Shown: piece after piece, positions 1-7,949 of the stretch
How the letters are laid out: each line of letters begins with the position of its first letter
How positions within the stretch are numbered: the first letter of the stretch is position 1
Assembly (NCBI GenBank): GCA_021776435.1
Contig: JAJFFW010000082.1
Span: 57,991-121,990 of the forward strand
Direction of reading: 5' to 3'
Origin: Parvularculaceae bacterium
GTDB lineage: Bacteria > Pseudomonadota > Alphaproteobacteria > Caulobacterales > Parvularculaceae
DNA length: 64,000 nt
The notes under the pieces: model-generated
What the model saw: the letters and a program-made list of their open reading frames with translations, nothing else
What the model was told of the DNA's origin: nothing
Database searches by the model: none
Program-made: the position numbers and the translations under genes

Positions 1-193
1 CATTGATGCGTGCAGTCGTATCGCTCGAAAACGCTGCGGCGCCTAACGCCGACGGCAGGCCGAAACCCGCAAAAGCGTCATCGAACAATCTGTTCATTTC
101 ATGTTGGAGTCGAAAGAAGGAATCACCGGAATTCCGTTCAACTGGCTCAGTCACATGACGGTTTCGATGAAACGGCATCAAAGATTGGAACAT
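1..193 (-). CDS. Hsp20 family small heat shock protein (5' part only)
   Basis: This is the first 64 codons of a gene that runs off the left edge. The ATG at 193 is preceded by GGAGGT at a good distance. The peptide contains LQHEMNRLFDDAFAGF, typical of the N-terminal arm of proteobacterial Hsp20/alpha-crystallin chaperones, which hold unfolding proteins in the cytoplasm under heat or oxidative stress. The alpha-crystallin domain itself lies outside the window, so the family call rests on this motif and on the heat-shock type promoter and structured leader upstream. The downstream neighbours are unknown. Confidence 0.8.
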   Translation of the reverse strand, partial: MFQSLMPFHRNRHVTEPVERNSGDSFFRLQHEMNRLFDDAFAGFGLPSALGAAAFSSDTTARIN

Positions 194-226
194 TTCTACC
201 TCCATTATGATTGATTACGGGGGGGG

Positions 227-255
227 GCTGGTGGACCGGAATACTCCTGACCAGC
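227..255 (-). promoter_or_regulatory. Hairpin in the hsp20 leader
   Basis: On the transcribed strand GCTGGT pairs perfectly with ACCAGC, and GGA/TCC pairs inside the loop. A run of nine C (219-227 on the plus strand reads as G) follows, then the GGAGGT ribosome site. The leader would be about 90 nt. Small heat shock genes of alphaproteobacteria often carry RNA thermometers in such leaders. The C run could imperfectly mask the GGAGG. The pairing is visible; the thermometer role is inference. Confidence 0.4.
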
Positions 256-290
256 GAGCTCTCCCAGTCACACCACTCACAACAGATTAG

Positions 291-318
291 AGATAGGCGC
301 GCGCTCCCAACTTTCAAT
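291..318 (-). promoter_or_regulatory. Sigma-32 type heat-shock promoter of hsp20
   Basis: Reading leftward there is ATTG (318-315), exactly 17 bases, then CCTATCT (297-291). The alphaproteobacterial sigma-32 consensus is CTTG-N17/18-CYTATNT, so only the first base deviates. It lies about 100 bases before the ATG of the hsp20 gene and points at it. Confidence 0.65.
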
Positions 319-342
319 GATCGAAATCAAAACCGCTTCACG

Positions 343-1125
343 TCACAGGGTCGCATCGAGCGCTTCAAGAAAAGCACGAACACGCTTGGCGTTGGCGCCG
401 AGATCGGACCCTCCGACCCGCGACTGCGATCGCACGTCAACGCGGGTCCCTGAACCATCGGGGGTCAAGCGCACTATGAAATCGTCCTTAAAACCGTACC
501 AGAACGACGTTTGTACCGCCTCTATGCGCCAGCCGGCCTCAATTTCATGGTCAGCCAGGATGTCCATCCCCATATCCGCCAACGTCGCTCGCACCGCTCG
601 CGCGGTATCCTCAAGCCCACTGCTTACGATGAGCGGTTTGATGTCTGGGAAAGCTTCACGTTGAGAGTCCGCCACAGTCTTTTCAGAACGGATGGCTTTA
701 TTATCGCCCATATACTGCGCCGGATTTTTACGCGGTAAATCCGCAGCCGTGACAATCTGCGGCGGGTTTTCGAAATCGGTGGTGATGTCGTGGATGAAGG
801 GATTGGCTTCAACCAGTTGCTTCATCTTGATCGGAACATAACCGGCCGCGCCGGCCGCGATCGTCGCAATGAGCGCCAACACGGCGAGCCCGCCGCGCCG
901 CATGAACAGCGCAATAACGAACCCCAGCGCCGACAACCCGAGCGCCGTAAATAAAGGCGATAATGCAACCGGACCGGCAATTTTTATGGGCGCACTGACT
1001 TTGCCCAATATCGTGAGACCCATCCCATAATCCCATAAACCGAAACGGGTTCCAGGCCCTGCGATCAAAATCGCTACGGCAAGTCCAAGCGCCACAAGGC
1101 TGACAAGAAAAATAATGATACGCAT
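343..1125 (-). CDS. DUF1499 domain membrane protein
   Basis: A 260-residue protein of unknown function. Three hydrophobic segments are visible (about 1-23, 50-72 and 78-96), followed by a soluble domain of about 150 residues with the DUF1499 features: NPFIHDITTDFENPP at its start and RSQSRVGGSDLGANAKRV near the end. The start at 1125 is preferred over the ATG two codons upstream because AGGA lies six bases before it and overlaps the upstream ATG. The gene follows the stop of the M20 peptidase almost directly and is the last gene of the leftward operon beginning near 5512. Whether it works with the hydrolases is not known. Confidence 0.75.
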   Translation of the reverse strand: MRIIIFLVSLVALGLAVAILIAGPGTRFGLWDYGMGLTILGKVSAPIKIAGPVALSPLFTALGLSALGFVIALFMRRGGLAVLALIATIAAGAAGYVPIKMKQLVEANPFIHDITTDFENPPQIVTAADLPRKNPAQYMGDNKAIRSEKTVADSQREAFPDIKPLIVSSGLEDTARAVRATLADMGMDILADHEIEAGWRIEAVQTSFWYGFKDDFIVRLTPDGSGTRVDVRSQSRVGGSDLGANAKRVRAFLEALDATL

Positions 1126-1134
1126 ATTCATTCC

Positions 1135-2526
1135 TCACTGTGTTGTAGTTTGCGCCATCAAATCGAGCGCGGCGGCTGTCATCGCTTCAACTCCGGTTTT
1201 CAGAGTCGGTTCAGGCACAGGGGCAAAAAACGGCGAGTGATTAGAGGGCGGCATCGGGCCTTTACCCTCTTTCGCGGCTTTGATTGCTTTTGGATCGGCG
1301 CCACCGATCCAAAACATAAAACTCGGCACGTCTTCATCCGTACGCCCATAAAGGGAGAAGTCCTCTCCGCCCATCACAGCCGGGACAGCGTAAACGCGCT
1401 CATCGCCGAAGCGTGTTTCAAGCGCGGCGACGACACGATCAGCAAGCGCAGGATCATTATACGTAGATGGAGTATAATCCTGTTCCATTTGAACGACTGG
1501 CATCAGATCTTCCGGCAGGCCAGCCGATATCGCTTGCGCGCGCGCTATGCGTTGAATTCCAGATAGAAGTTTTTCTCGAACATCATCGGAATAAGACCGA
1601 ACGGTGATCTTTAGATGCGCCTCATCTGGTATGATATTGTGCTTGAAGCCTGCATGAATTGCCCCAACTGTCACGACACCGGCTTCTTGTGGATCTGTCT
1701 CGCGCGAGACCAGCGTCTGCAAGGCGTTGATAATCTCTGCCGAGATTACAATCGGATCTTTTCCCAGATGCGGCGTCGAGCCATGCGCGCCAATGCCCTT
1801 AACGGTGATGTCGACGGAGTCCACATTCGCAAGCGCCCACCCGCTCGTATATGTAACCGTGCCAGCCGGATCGCGGCCGGTCACATGAAGCGCAAGATTG
1901 AAATCCGGCGCCGGAAACCGATCATAAAGCTTGTCTTCAAGCATCGCCTTAGCTCCAAGACCAATTTCTTCCGCGGGTTGCGCGACCATCACAAGGGTGC
2001 CCGACCATTGATCTTTCATGGCGGCGAGCCGACGCGCCGTTCCCACCCAAATGGCCATATGCGTATCGTGACCGCAGGCATGCATGACTGGTGCTTCCTG
2101 GCCGAGATAGTCCGTACCCATCGCCTTGCTGATATAGGATACGCCGGTTTTTTCTTGCAATGGAAGCGCATCCATATCTGCACGGATCATCACTGTTGGG
2201 CCCTCACCATTCTTGAGAACACCCACAACGCCGTAACCGTCAACACCCGACAGGACTTCACCCGCGTCCGCTTTTGCTTTTTTCTTGACCCAGGGCGATC
2301 CGACCCTTGAAGTTACTTCAAAACCAAGCGCTTCGAGTTCTTGCGCGAGTCGTTTAGATGACTCGACTTCTTTGAACGAAAGCTCAGGGTGCGTGTGAAG
2401 GTGTTCATAAAGGGCATTGATGTAACTGTAATCGGCGCCAACCGCATCGGCGAGATCGTCAGCGTGGGCCGGGGCGGCCGTGACCAAGGCCAATGCCGAC
2501 ACGGCGGTGAGAATTTTTTTGGTCAT
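1135..2526 (-). CDS. Exported M20D metallopeptidase / amidohydrolase
   Basis: A 463-residue zinc-dependent amidohydrolase of the IAA-amino-acid/hippurate hydrolase type (M20D), which cleaves N-acyl amino acids or small peptides. The metal-site motif HACGHDTHM starts at residue 149, followed by PAEEIG with the catalytic Glu pair, a metal-ligand His in ALHVTG, and NHSPFFAP near the C-terminus. The N-terminus MTKKILTAVSALALVTAAPAHA is a clear signal peptide, so the enzyme is periplasmic. The start at 2526 is chosen because AAGGGAAG lies upstream and the signal peptide begins there; the frame is open 12 codons further. The substrate cannot be read from sequence. Confidence 0.85.
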   Translation of the reverse strand: MTKKILTAVSALALVTAAPAHADDLADAVGADYSYINALYEHLHTHPELSFKEVESSKRLAQELEALGFEVTSRVGSPWVKKKAKADAGEVLSGVDGYGVVGVLKNGEGPTVMIRADMDALPLQEKTGVSYISKAMGTDYLGQEAPVMHACGHDTHMAIWVGTARRLAAMKDQWSGTLVMVAQPAEEIGLGAKAMLEDKLYDRFPAPDFNLALHVTGRDPAGTVTYTSGWALANVDSVDITVKGIGAHGSTPHLGKDPIVISAEIINALQTLVSRETDPQEAGVVTVGAIHAGFKHNIIPDEAHLKITVRSYSDDVREKLLSGIQRIARAQAISAGLPEDLMPVVQMEQDYTPSTYNDPALADRVVAALETRFGDERVYAVPAVMGGEDFSLYGRTDEDVPSFMFWIGGADPKAIKAAKEGKGPMPPSNHSPFFAPVPEPTLKTGVEAMTAAALDLMAQTTTQ

Positions 2527-2573
2527 GCTCTTCTTCCCTTTCAGCGCCGGACTTCGGCGCATTATTCCAATGC

Positions 2574-3878
2574 TTAATCTTGTGCATCAATGGCGAGGAT
2601 CGTTCTGGCGAGTACGTTGGCTCCGTTCGCCATGTCTCGCGCTTCGGTGAATTCTTTCGGCGAATGACTGACGCCGGCGACTGAGGGGACGAAGATCATC
2701 CCAGTCGGCGCAACGCGCGCCATGTCCTGCGCATCATGTCCCGCTCCGGAGGGCATGAGCTTATAACTCAAACCAAGCCCTTGCGCCGCCGCCGCGATTT
2801 TGGCGCGAATGCTTTCATCGGTCAGAGCCGGATGAGAAGCGACATCAATTCGATCAAAGACTATCGAAACCCCCGCCTCTTTCGCGAGTTTCCCGGAAGC
2901 TCGTTCGATTTTATCGAAAAGGTTTTCAATCTTTGCTGTTTCGAGATCACGGATTTCAAGACTCATTTCAACCCGCCCCGGAATAACGTTTGGCGCGCCC
3001 GGGAACGCCTTGATGCGCCCCACCGTCGCGACATGGCGGCCGGGCGTTTCCAACGCAATTGTATTCACAGTCTGAATGAGTTTTCCAGCAGCAAGAAGGG
3101 CGTCGTTCCGTTTGTTCATGGGCGTCGTGCCGGCGTGGTTCGCAACGCCCGTGATCGTCACGTCCCACCATTCAATGCCGACAATGCCCTCGACGACGCC
3201 GATGTCGACGTCCTCCTCATCCAATATGGCGCCCTGCTCGATATGGACTTCAAGAAACGCCTTGAGTGCGCCCGGCTTGACGACGTCGCGATCAATCCGG
3301 TCCGGATCGCCGCCGATCTTTTTTAACCCGTCGCGAATAGCAAGACCCGCGGCGCTCATCACGTCGAGGGTTTCAGGCGTCATGGCGCCGGTCAGCGCAA
3401 GGCTGCCGACAAGGCCGCCTTCCTCATTGGAGAAAATGACGACATCGAGCGGGCTGCGGGTTTCGATGTCGGCGGCGTTTAACAGATCGATCACTTCCAG
3501 CGCGGCGATGACGCCGACATCGCCGTCGTAATTACCGCCGCCGGGGACCGAATCGATATGCGAGCCGAACATGATCGGCTTGGCGCCGGGCATTGTTCCG
3601 GGCCGGCGGGCAAGGATGTTCCCGCCCGCGTCGATACGCACATCCTGAAGCCCCTGGGCGCGCATCAGATCCATCGCCCAGGCCCGCGCCGCGAGATCGG
3701 CCTCGGAATACGCGACGCGGTCAACGCCGCCATCGGCATTGGCGCCGAACGCAGAGAGCATCTCGATGCGCGACGCCATGCGCCCCGCATCCGCTGGACT
3801 CAATCCGGTCTCGGCCAGCGCCGGCGCCGCGGCGCCAAACATCAATAAAGTCGAAATCAATCCAATCGCTGACCGCAT
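2574..3878 (-). CDS. Exported M20 family hydantoinase/carbamoylase-type hydrolase
   Basis: A 434-residue protein of the N-carbamoyl-amino-acid hydrolase / allantoate amidohydrolase group. Visible motifs are FGSHIDSVPGGGNYDGD (metal ligands), SNEEGG, EVHIEQG, GVANHAGTTPMNKRND (dimerisation lid) and SGAGHDAQDMA. A signal peptide (MRSAIGLISTLLMFGAAAPALA) is present, which is unusual because most members are cytoplasmic, and suggests periplasmic hydrolysis of N-carbamoyl or N-acyl amino acids. GGAG lies eight bases before the ATG, which is five bases after the stop of the upstream amidohydrolase. It sits between two other exported amide hydrolases. Confidence 0.85.
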   Translation of the reverse strand: MRSAIGLISTLLMFGAAAPALAETGLSPADAGRMASRIEMLSAFGANADGGVDRVAYSEADLAARAWAMDLMRAQGLQDVRIDAGGNILARRPGTMPGAKPIMFGSHIDSVPGGGNYDGDVGVIAALEVIDLLNAADIETRSPLDVVIFSNEEGGLVGSLALTGAMTPETLDVMSAAGLAIRDGLKKIGGDPDRIDRDVVKPGALKAFLEVHIEQGAILDEEDVDIGVVEGIVGIEWWDVTITGVANHAGTTPMNKRNDALLAAGKLIQTVNTIALETPGRHVATVGRIKAFPGAPNVIPGRVEMSLEIRDLETAKIENLFDKIERASGKLAKEAGVSIVFDRIDVASHPALTDESIRAKIAAAAQGLGLSYKLMPSGAGHDAQDMARVAPTGMIFVPSVAGVSHSPKEFTEARDMANGANVLARTILAIDAQD

Positions 3879-3883
3879 GCGCG

Positions 3884-5512
3884 TTACTCCGTCTCCTCAC
3901 CTTTGAGTTCAAACCCCACGATCGGCATCGCTCCCGGCGCCACGCCAAGGCGCTCTTTTTCAGCAGCGACCATCGCTTTTATATCCGCCCGCAATGCAGC
4001 GCCGTCATAGATGATCCCGTCTTTAATAACGATATCAACGCCGCCGACACGCTCAGGCTCGCCGGTTTCCGAGTTGAGTTTAATATGTCCTGAGGCGTAA
4101 AGCACCTTCAGATTGGCCAGCGGGTTTTCACCGACGACAATCAGATCGGCCTTCTTGCCGACTTGAATCGACCCAATGTCATCCTCGGCGCCGAGGATCT
4201 GCGCGCCCATGAGAGTCGCCGAGCGGATCACCTCCAGCGGGTGAAAGCCAGCCTCGCGCAGCAATTCCAGTTCCTGGATATAACCGAAGCCATAGGTCGA
4301 ATAGATATAGCCGGCGTCCTCGCCGACGCCGACCTTACCACCTGCATTCTTGTAACCGTTTATAAAGCGCATCCAGAGCTTATAGTTTTCGCGCCAGGCG
4401 ACTTCCTGTTCCGTTCCCCAGTCAAACCAATAAGATCCGTGAGCGTTGCGATCTGGTCGAAAAAAAGACCAGAGTGTCGGCATTGTATATTCGTCGTGCC
4501 ATTCAGCGCGCCGTGAACGCATCCAGTCGCGGCTCGCCATATATATTGTAAATGTCGGAATGATTGAAAAATTTCGCTCCAACAGTGTCTGCGTTACAGA
4601 ATTCCAAAGCTCACTGCCCGGCTTCGCCGCCTGCTTCCACAGTCGGCCTGCTTCGCCAAAACGATGTTGTTCATTTTGATAGACATAATCGACGGGATAG
4701 TCCTGCAGGACGCGGTCTTCAAACAACGCCTCGGGCAGGCCATACCAGTGCTCCATCGAACCGAGCCCGTGCGCGGAGGTGTCAAGAACATCGGCATGCG
4801 CAACATCGAGCTGGGCGTGATGCATTGTGGTCTTGAGACCCTGCTTTTTCGCCTCGTCAAGACCCGCCCACAAAATTTCTTCCGGCGCGCCGAAAAATTT
4901 GACGCCCTTTGCGCCGTCGCGTTTCAACTGACGGATTTTTGCTCGCGCATCCGCTGGCGTATCAACCTCGCCCGCCGACCAGCCGCGGAAAACCGGATAA
5001 GGATAAATCCGCGGCGCGGTGATTTCGTTATTCGCGCTTGACCGTGCGGCATCAGCCGTCCATTTGGCGCCGCTTCCATTGCCAAGTTCTCGCACCGTCG
5101 TAATGCCGTGCGCGAGCCAAAGCTTGAAAATGTATTCCGGCGGCACCTGCTGCCCTGACTCCAGGGAATGAATGTGTCCGTGCAAATTGACGAACCCTGG
5201 CAGGATATATCGACCGGTGACATCAATCTCACGAACACCCCCCTCAGGCCGGTTGGCAGGATCAATAGCAAGCCCCGGCGCACCGACCGACACAATCTCG
5301 GCGATCCGGCCACCTTTAATGACGATGTCGACAGGGCCCTGAGTTGGCGCGCCGGAACCGTCGATCAAATACCCGCCGCGCAGAACAAGACTGTCAAACG
5401 GGCCTTCACCCTCCGCGCGTTCCGCAATGACCTGCCCATACGCGGTTGGGGCCAGCGCCAATGCACAAGAGCAAAGCGCAAGCCAAAGATGATTCCGTTT
5501 CTTTCGTGTCAC
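3884..5512 (-). CDS. Exported amidohydrolase (imidazolonepropionase-like metal-dependent hydrolase)
   Basis: A 542-residue member of the amidohydrolase superfamily. The HxH motif is in NLHGHIHSL, a candidate carboxylated Lys in KGVKFFG, His ligands in MHHAQLD and GSMEHW, and the catalytic Asp in GVGEDAGY. The C-terminal KKADLIVVGENPL is typical of the imidazolonepropionase/prolidase-like branch, whose exported members often hydrolyse Xaa-Pro dipeptides or cyclic imides. The GTG at 5512 is chosen because GGAGGGG lies seven bases upstream and a signal peptide (NHLWLALCSCALALAPTAYG) follows; the frame is open 20 codons further up. It is the first gene of the leftward operon, divergent from blaI. 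Confidence 0.8.
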   Translation of the reverse strand: MTRKKRNHLWLALCSCALALAPTAYGQVIAERAEGEGPFDSLVLRGGYLIDGSGAPTQGPVDIVIKGGRIAEIVSVGAPGLAIDPANRPEGGVREIDVTGRYILPGFVNLHGHIHSLESGQQVPPEYIFKLWLAHGITTVRELGNGSGAKWTADAARSSANNEITAPRIYPYPVFRGWSAGEVDTPADARAKIRQLKRDGAKGVKFFGAPEEILWAGLDEAKKQGLKTTMHHAQLDVAHADVLDTSAHGLGSMEHWYGLPEALFEDRVLQDYPVDYVYQNEQHRFGEAGRLWKQAAKPGSELWNSVTQTLLERNFSIIPTFTIYMASRDWMRSRRAEWHDEYTMPTLWSFFRPDRNAHGSYWFDWGTEQEVAWRENYKLWMRFINGYKNAGGKVGVGEDAGYIYSTYGFGYIQELELLREAGFHPLEVIRSATLMGAQILGAEDDIGSIQVGKKADLIVVGENPLANLKVLYASGHIKLNSETGEPERVGGVDIVIKDGIIYDGAALRADIKAMVAAEKERLGVAPGAMPIVGFELKGEETE

Positions 5513-5599
5513 CAATTCGCCCCTCCACTCATTCGACAGCTCGCATCCTATGCAATTGCGCTGCACTAGCAATCTTTCAATCAGTTAATCCTAACTCTA

Positions 5600-5643
5600 T
5601 TGACTACGATCGTAATCGCTCACTACGATTACGGCCGTAGTCA
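5600..5643. promoter_or_regulatory. Two BlaI-type operators overlapping the blaI promoter
   Basis: An 18-base inverted repeat, TGACTACGATCGTAATCG (5601-5618) and CGATTACGGCCGTAGTCA (5626-5643), has two mismatches and a seven-base spacer. Each arm is itself a dyad of the form ACTACG-NN-CGTAAT, close to the TACA/TGTA dyads bound by BlaI/MecI repressors. A promoter for blaI, TTGACT (5600-5605), 18 bases, TACGAT (5624-5629), lies inside the repeat, so binding would block it. The amidohydrolase operon starts 88 bases to the left, so the same sites may control it too; that part is inference. Confidence 0.7.
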
Positions 5644-5655
5644 CGACGAGGTCAC

Positions 5656-6033
5656 ATGCCTGATAAAATTACTCAAGCTGAATTCAATATCATGGACGTT
5701 CTGTGGACCGAGGCGCCCCTCGCAGCGTCAGATGTCGCCGAGCGCCTTAGCGGCCGCAAGGCTTGGAACGTTCGAACCATAAAAACACTGCTGAGCCGTC
5801 TCGTGGAAAAGGGGGCTGTAGCGCACCGGCCCGATGGAAGGCGCTATCTCTATCGTCCGCTGATTAGCCGTCAATCCTATACAGGTGACGCCACACGAAC
5901 ACTTATTGATCGGCTATTCGACGGTCGAGCAGCGCCGCTTGTGGCAAATCTGGCCAAATCCGGCACTCTGTCCGATGATGACATCACCGAGTTGGAGCAA
6001 CTTCTAGAGGAGTTAAAACGTGACAGCAGGTAG
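5656..6033 (+). CDS. blaI: BlaI/MecI/CopY family transcriptional repressor
   Basis: A 125-residue winged-helix repressor. The N-terminus (QAEFNIMDVLWTEAPLAASDVAERL) and the recognition region (NVRTIKTLLSRLVEKGAVAHRPDGRRYLYRPL) match the BlaI/MecI/Penicillinase_R family; the C-terminal part is the dimerisation region whose cleavage relieves repression in the classical system. The gene overlaps the M56 peptidase gene by 14 bases, so the two are translationally coupled. The paired operators just upstream imply autoregulation. A beta-lactamase gene is not present in the window, so the regulated target may not be antibiotic resistance. Confidence 0.88.
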   Translation: MPDKITQAEFNIMDVLWTEAPLAASDVAERLSGRKAWNVRTIKTLLSRLVEKGAVAHRPDGRRYLYRPLISRQSYTGDATRTLIDRLFDGRAAPLVANLAKSGTLSDDDITELEQLLEELKRDSR

Positions 6034-7597
6034 CGTGTTGACGTGGCTGCTTGAGACTTCTCTGGCAGTCAGCTTATTGATCCTCATTATAATGATTATT
6101 CGTCGCCCGGTTGCACTGTGGCTCGGGTCAGAAGCGACGTATCTATTATGGCTGGCGCCGGTTGGCCGGCTATTTATACCTGAACTTAAGATAATCCCTG
6201 GCCCAGAAATCACAATTTTCGAGCCGTCATCGAATATATTCATCCCGACAGAAATGTCAGCAATATCTGCAACCAATGACGTCGCTGGTTTTACGGGCGT
6301 GGATTTCGCCGCAGCCATCCTTTTCATTTGGGCGCTCGGTGCTGTGACATTTCTGGTCTGGCAGTTCGCAGTGCAAAAACGCTTCATGCAAAGTGTTGAA
6401 GCAACGTCTGAAGAGGCGCCTGACGCTCTAATCGCAGAAGCGAACGTCATGGCCTATCACTTCGGACTCAAAAGCGAATTTGACCTGCGAGTCATGCCAG
6501 ACGAGACAGGCCCCCTTGTCATCGGGCTTCTTAAGCCGGTTATTTTGGTCCCTCGTTCATTTTCGACGGACTATCTGCCTGCGGAACGACAGATGGCGCT
6601 CGCCCACGAAATTTCCCACATTGCACGGGGTGATCTGAGGGCAGCCATGGCGGCATTGGTATTTCGAGCCGCTCAATGGCCAAACCCGATAGCCCATATC
6701 GCCTACAAGTCATTTCGAACCGACCAGGAAGCAGCTTGCGACGCCTCTGTTCTCTCTCGGCATAAGAGTTTTCGCGAGGCGCCCCATGCCTACGCAACCG
6801 CTATCGTCAAATCCGCCCGCAGCAATAATGCCCTTCCTGCTTGCGGCCTTTCAATCGCTCATCATCTTAAGGAGAGACTGATGTTAATGAAGAAAACTAA
6901 AACGAGACCCATCGCCGGCAGGATTATCGCTGGAGCGTTGATCATCGCTGGCCTCGGCGTCAGCGCCAGCTATGGCTACGCCGCCGATAAGAAGAAGGAC
7001 AAACAAAAGGATGACGACACAAAAGTCGAAAAATCCGTTATCATTAAGCGCGCCATTCACATTGACGGCGACATTGACAGCGACAGCACCACTGAACGCG
7101 TCGTTGTGTTTAAAAACGGTCACAGGCTCGAAAGCGATGACAGCGATATCCACATTAAAGTTATGAAACACGACGGAAAGAATAGCACCGTTTGGGTTTC
7201 GAAAGATAAGGATGGCAACGGCGATTTTGAATTTTCCACCCTTGAAGCCACGAAAATGCTTTTCTTTGGCGACGACGGCGACGCTAAACTTATGATGATG
7301 GAGAATTGCAACTCTGGCGAAGGCGAAGCAGGACCAGCGTTCCCAGCCATCATCGAACTTCTAAACGAAGAGGGCGATGATCAAGATAAATTCGTCAGCC
7401 GCACGATTATCTGCGGGGCCGACAGCGACGCCGGCGATCCGAAAAAAATGGCTGCTGCGCTTCGCAAGGCAATCGACAAAATGGAAACTGATGCAGCCAA
7501 GGAAGCTGAACGCCGCGCCCGCACCATCGCCGCCTTGCGCGAACAGTTGAAAAAACTCGAAACTGAGCGAAAGGCAACAAAAAAAGAAAAGAAATAA
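6020..7597 (+). CDS. M56 family metallopeptidase, BlaR1-like, with acidic/basic periplasmic tail
   Basis: A 525-residue membrane protease and likely signal transducer partner of the repressor upstream. Hydrophobic segments lie near 8-28, 40-50 and 90-110. The zinc motif HEISH is at 196-200, and a fourth membrane segment lies near 300-320. Unlike BlaR1/MecR1, the C-terminus has no penicillin-binding domain. It is instead rich in Lys and Asp with a coiled-coil end (REQLKKLETERKATKKEKK), so it probably senses something other than beta-lactam acylation. The GTG start at 6020 overlaps the end of blaI. The gene ends at a strong terminator. Confidence 0.85.
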   Translation: MTAGSVLTWLLETSLAVSLLILIIMIIRRPVALWLGSEATYLLWLAPVGRLFIPELKIIPGPEITIFEPSSNIFIPTEMSAISATNDVAGFTGVDFAAAILFIWALGAVTFLVWQFAVQKRFMQSVEATSEEAPDALIAEANVMAYHFGLKSEFDLRVMPDETGPLVIGLLKPVILVPRSFSTDYLPAERQMALAHEISHIARGDLRAAMAALVFRAAQWPNPIAHIAYKSFRTDQEAACDASVLSRHKSFREAPHAYATAIVKSARSNNALPACGLSIAHHLKERLMLMKKTKTRPIAGRIIAGALIIAGLGVSASYGYAADKKKDKQKDDDTKVEKSVIIKRAIHIDGDIDSDSTTERVVVFKNGHRLESDDSDIHIKVMKHDGKNSTVWVSKDKDGNGDFEFSTLEATKMLFFGDDGDAKLMMMENCNSGEGEAGPAFPAIIELLNEEGDDQDKFVSRTIICGADSDAGDPKKMAAALRKAIDKMETDAAKEAERRARTIAALREQLKKLETERKATKKEKK

Positions 7598-7652
7598 GCT
7601 CTTCTAAAAACCCTTAAGTGCGAACGATGAGCCCCCGCGTTCGAACCGGAAG

Positions 7653-7681
7653 GGCGGCGCGATACCAGCGCCGCCTTTTTT
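7653..7681 (+). terminator. Rho-independent terminator after the blaI/M56 pair
   Basis: GGCGGCGC pairs perfectly with GCGCCGCC across a seven-base loop and is followed by six T. It lies 56 bases after the stop of the M56 peptidase. Confidence 0.9.
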
Positions 7682-7777
7682 GATTTTGTTACCGCCGACG
7701 CATACCGGTCTTTAAAACGCCCTAACCTTTAGCTTTCAATAGGTTGTTCCGATTTGTACGGACAGTCGCATTTTACT

Positions 7778-7889
7778 CCGCTCATCCCGGCGGAAGCCGG
7801 GAACCAGTGCAGAGTCAGAATTGGGTCCCGGCTCCTCATCCCGAGGAGCCGCCGCTAGGCGGCGTCTCGAGGGGCGCCGGGATGAGCGG
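7778..7889. repeat. Composite palindromic repeat element (REP-like)
   Basis: The ends are a perfect 15-base inverted repeat, CCGCTCATCCCGGCG (7778-7792) and its complement (7875-7889). Inside are CCCGGCGGAAGCCGGG and a second unit with ATCCCGAGGAGCC and GGCGTCTCGAGG. Such CATCCCGGC / ATCCNGAGGAG modules are dispersed intergenic repeats in many alphaproteobacterial genomes. It occupies most of the space between the convergent M56 and SDR genes and holds no gene; it may be transcribed as a long stem-loop. Confidence 0.75.
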
Positions 7890-7949
7890 GGGAGGAAAAC
7901 GGATGACAGAGTCGACCTGAACCTGGGCAACCTGTTGAAAGCTTACGCC

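Noticed and set aside
1615..2310. A 231-codon open frame on the plus strand inside the M20D peptidase gene
   Set aside because: It lies wholly within a well-supported gene on the other strand, its peptide is rich in Arg, Cys and His in no family pattern, and there is no ribosome site.
7778..7889. CRISPR or insertion-sequence end
   Set aside because: There is one inverted repeat unit only, with no spaced direct repeats and no transposase; a REP-like element explains it.
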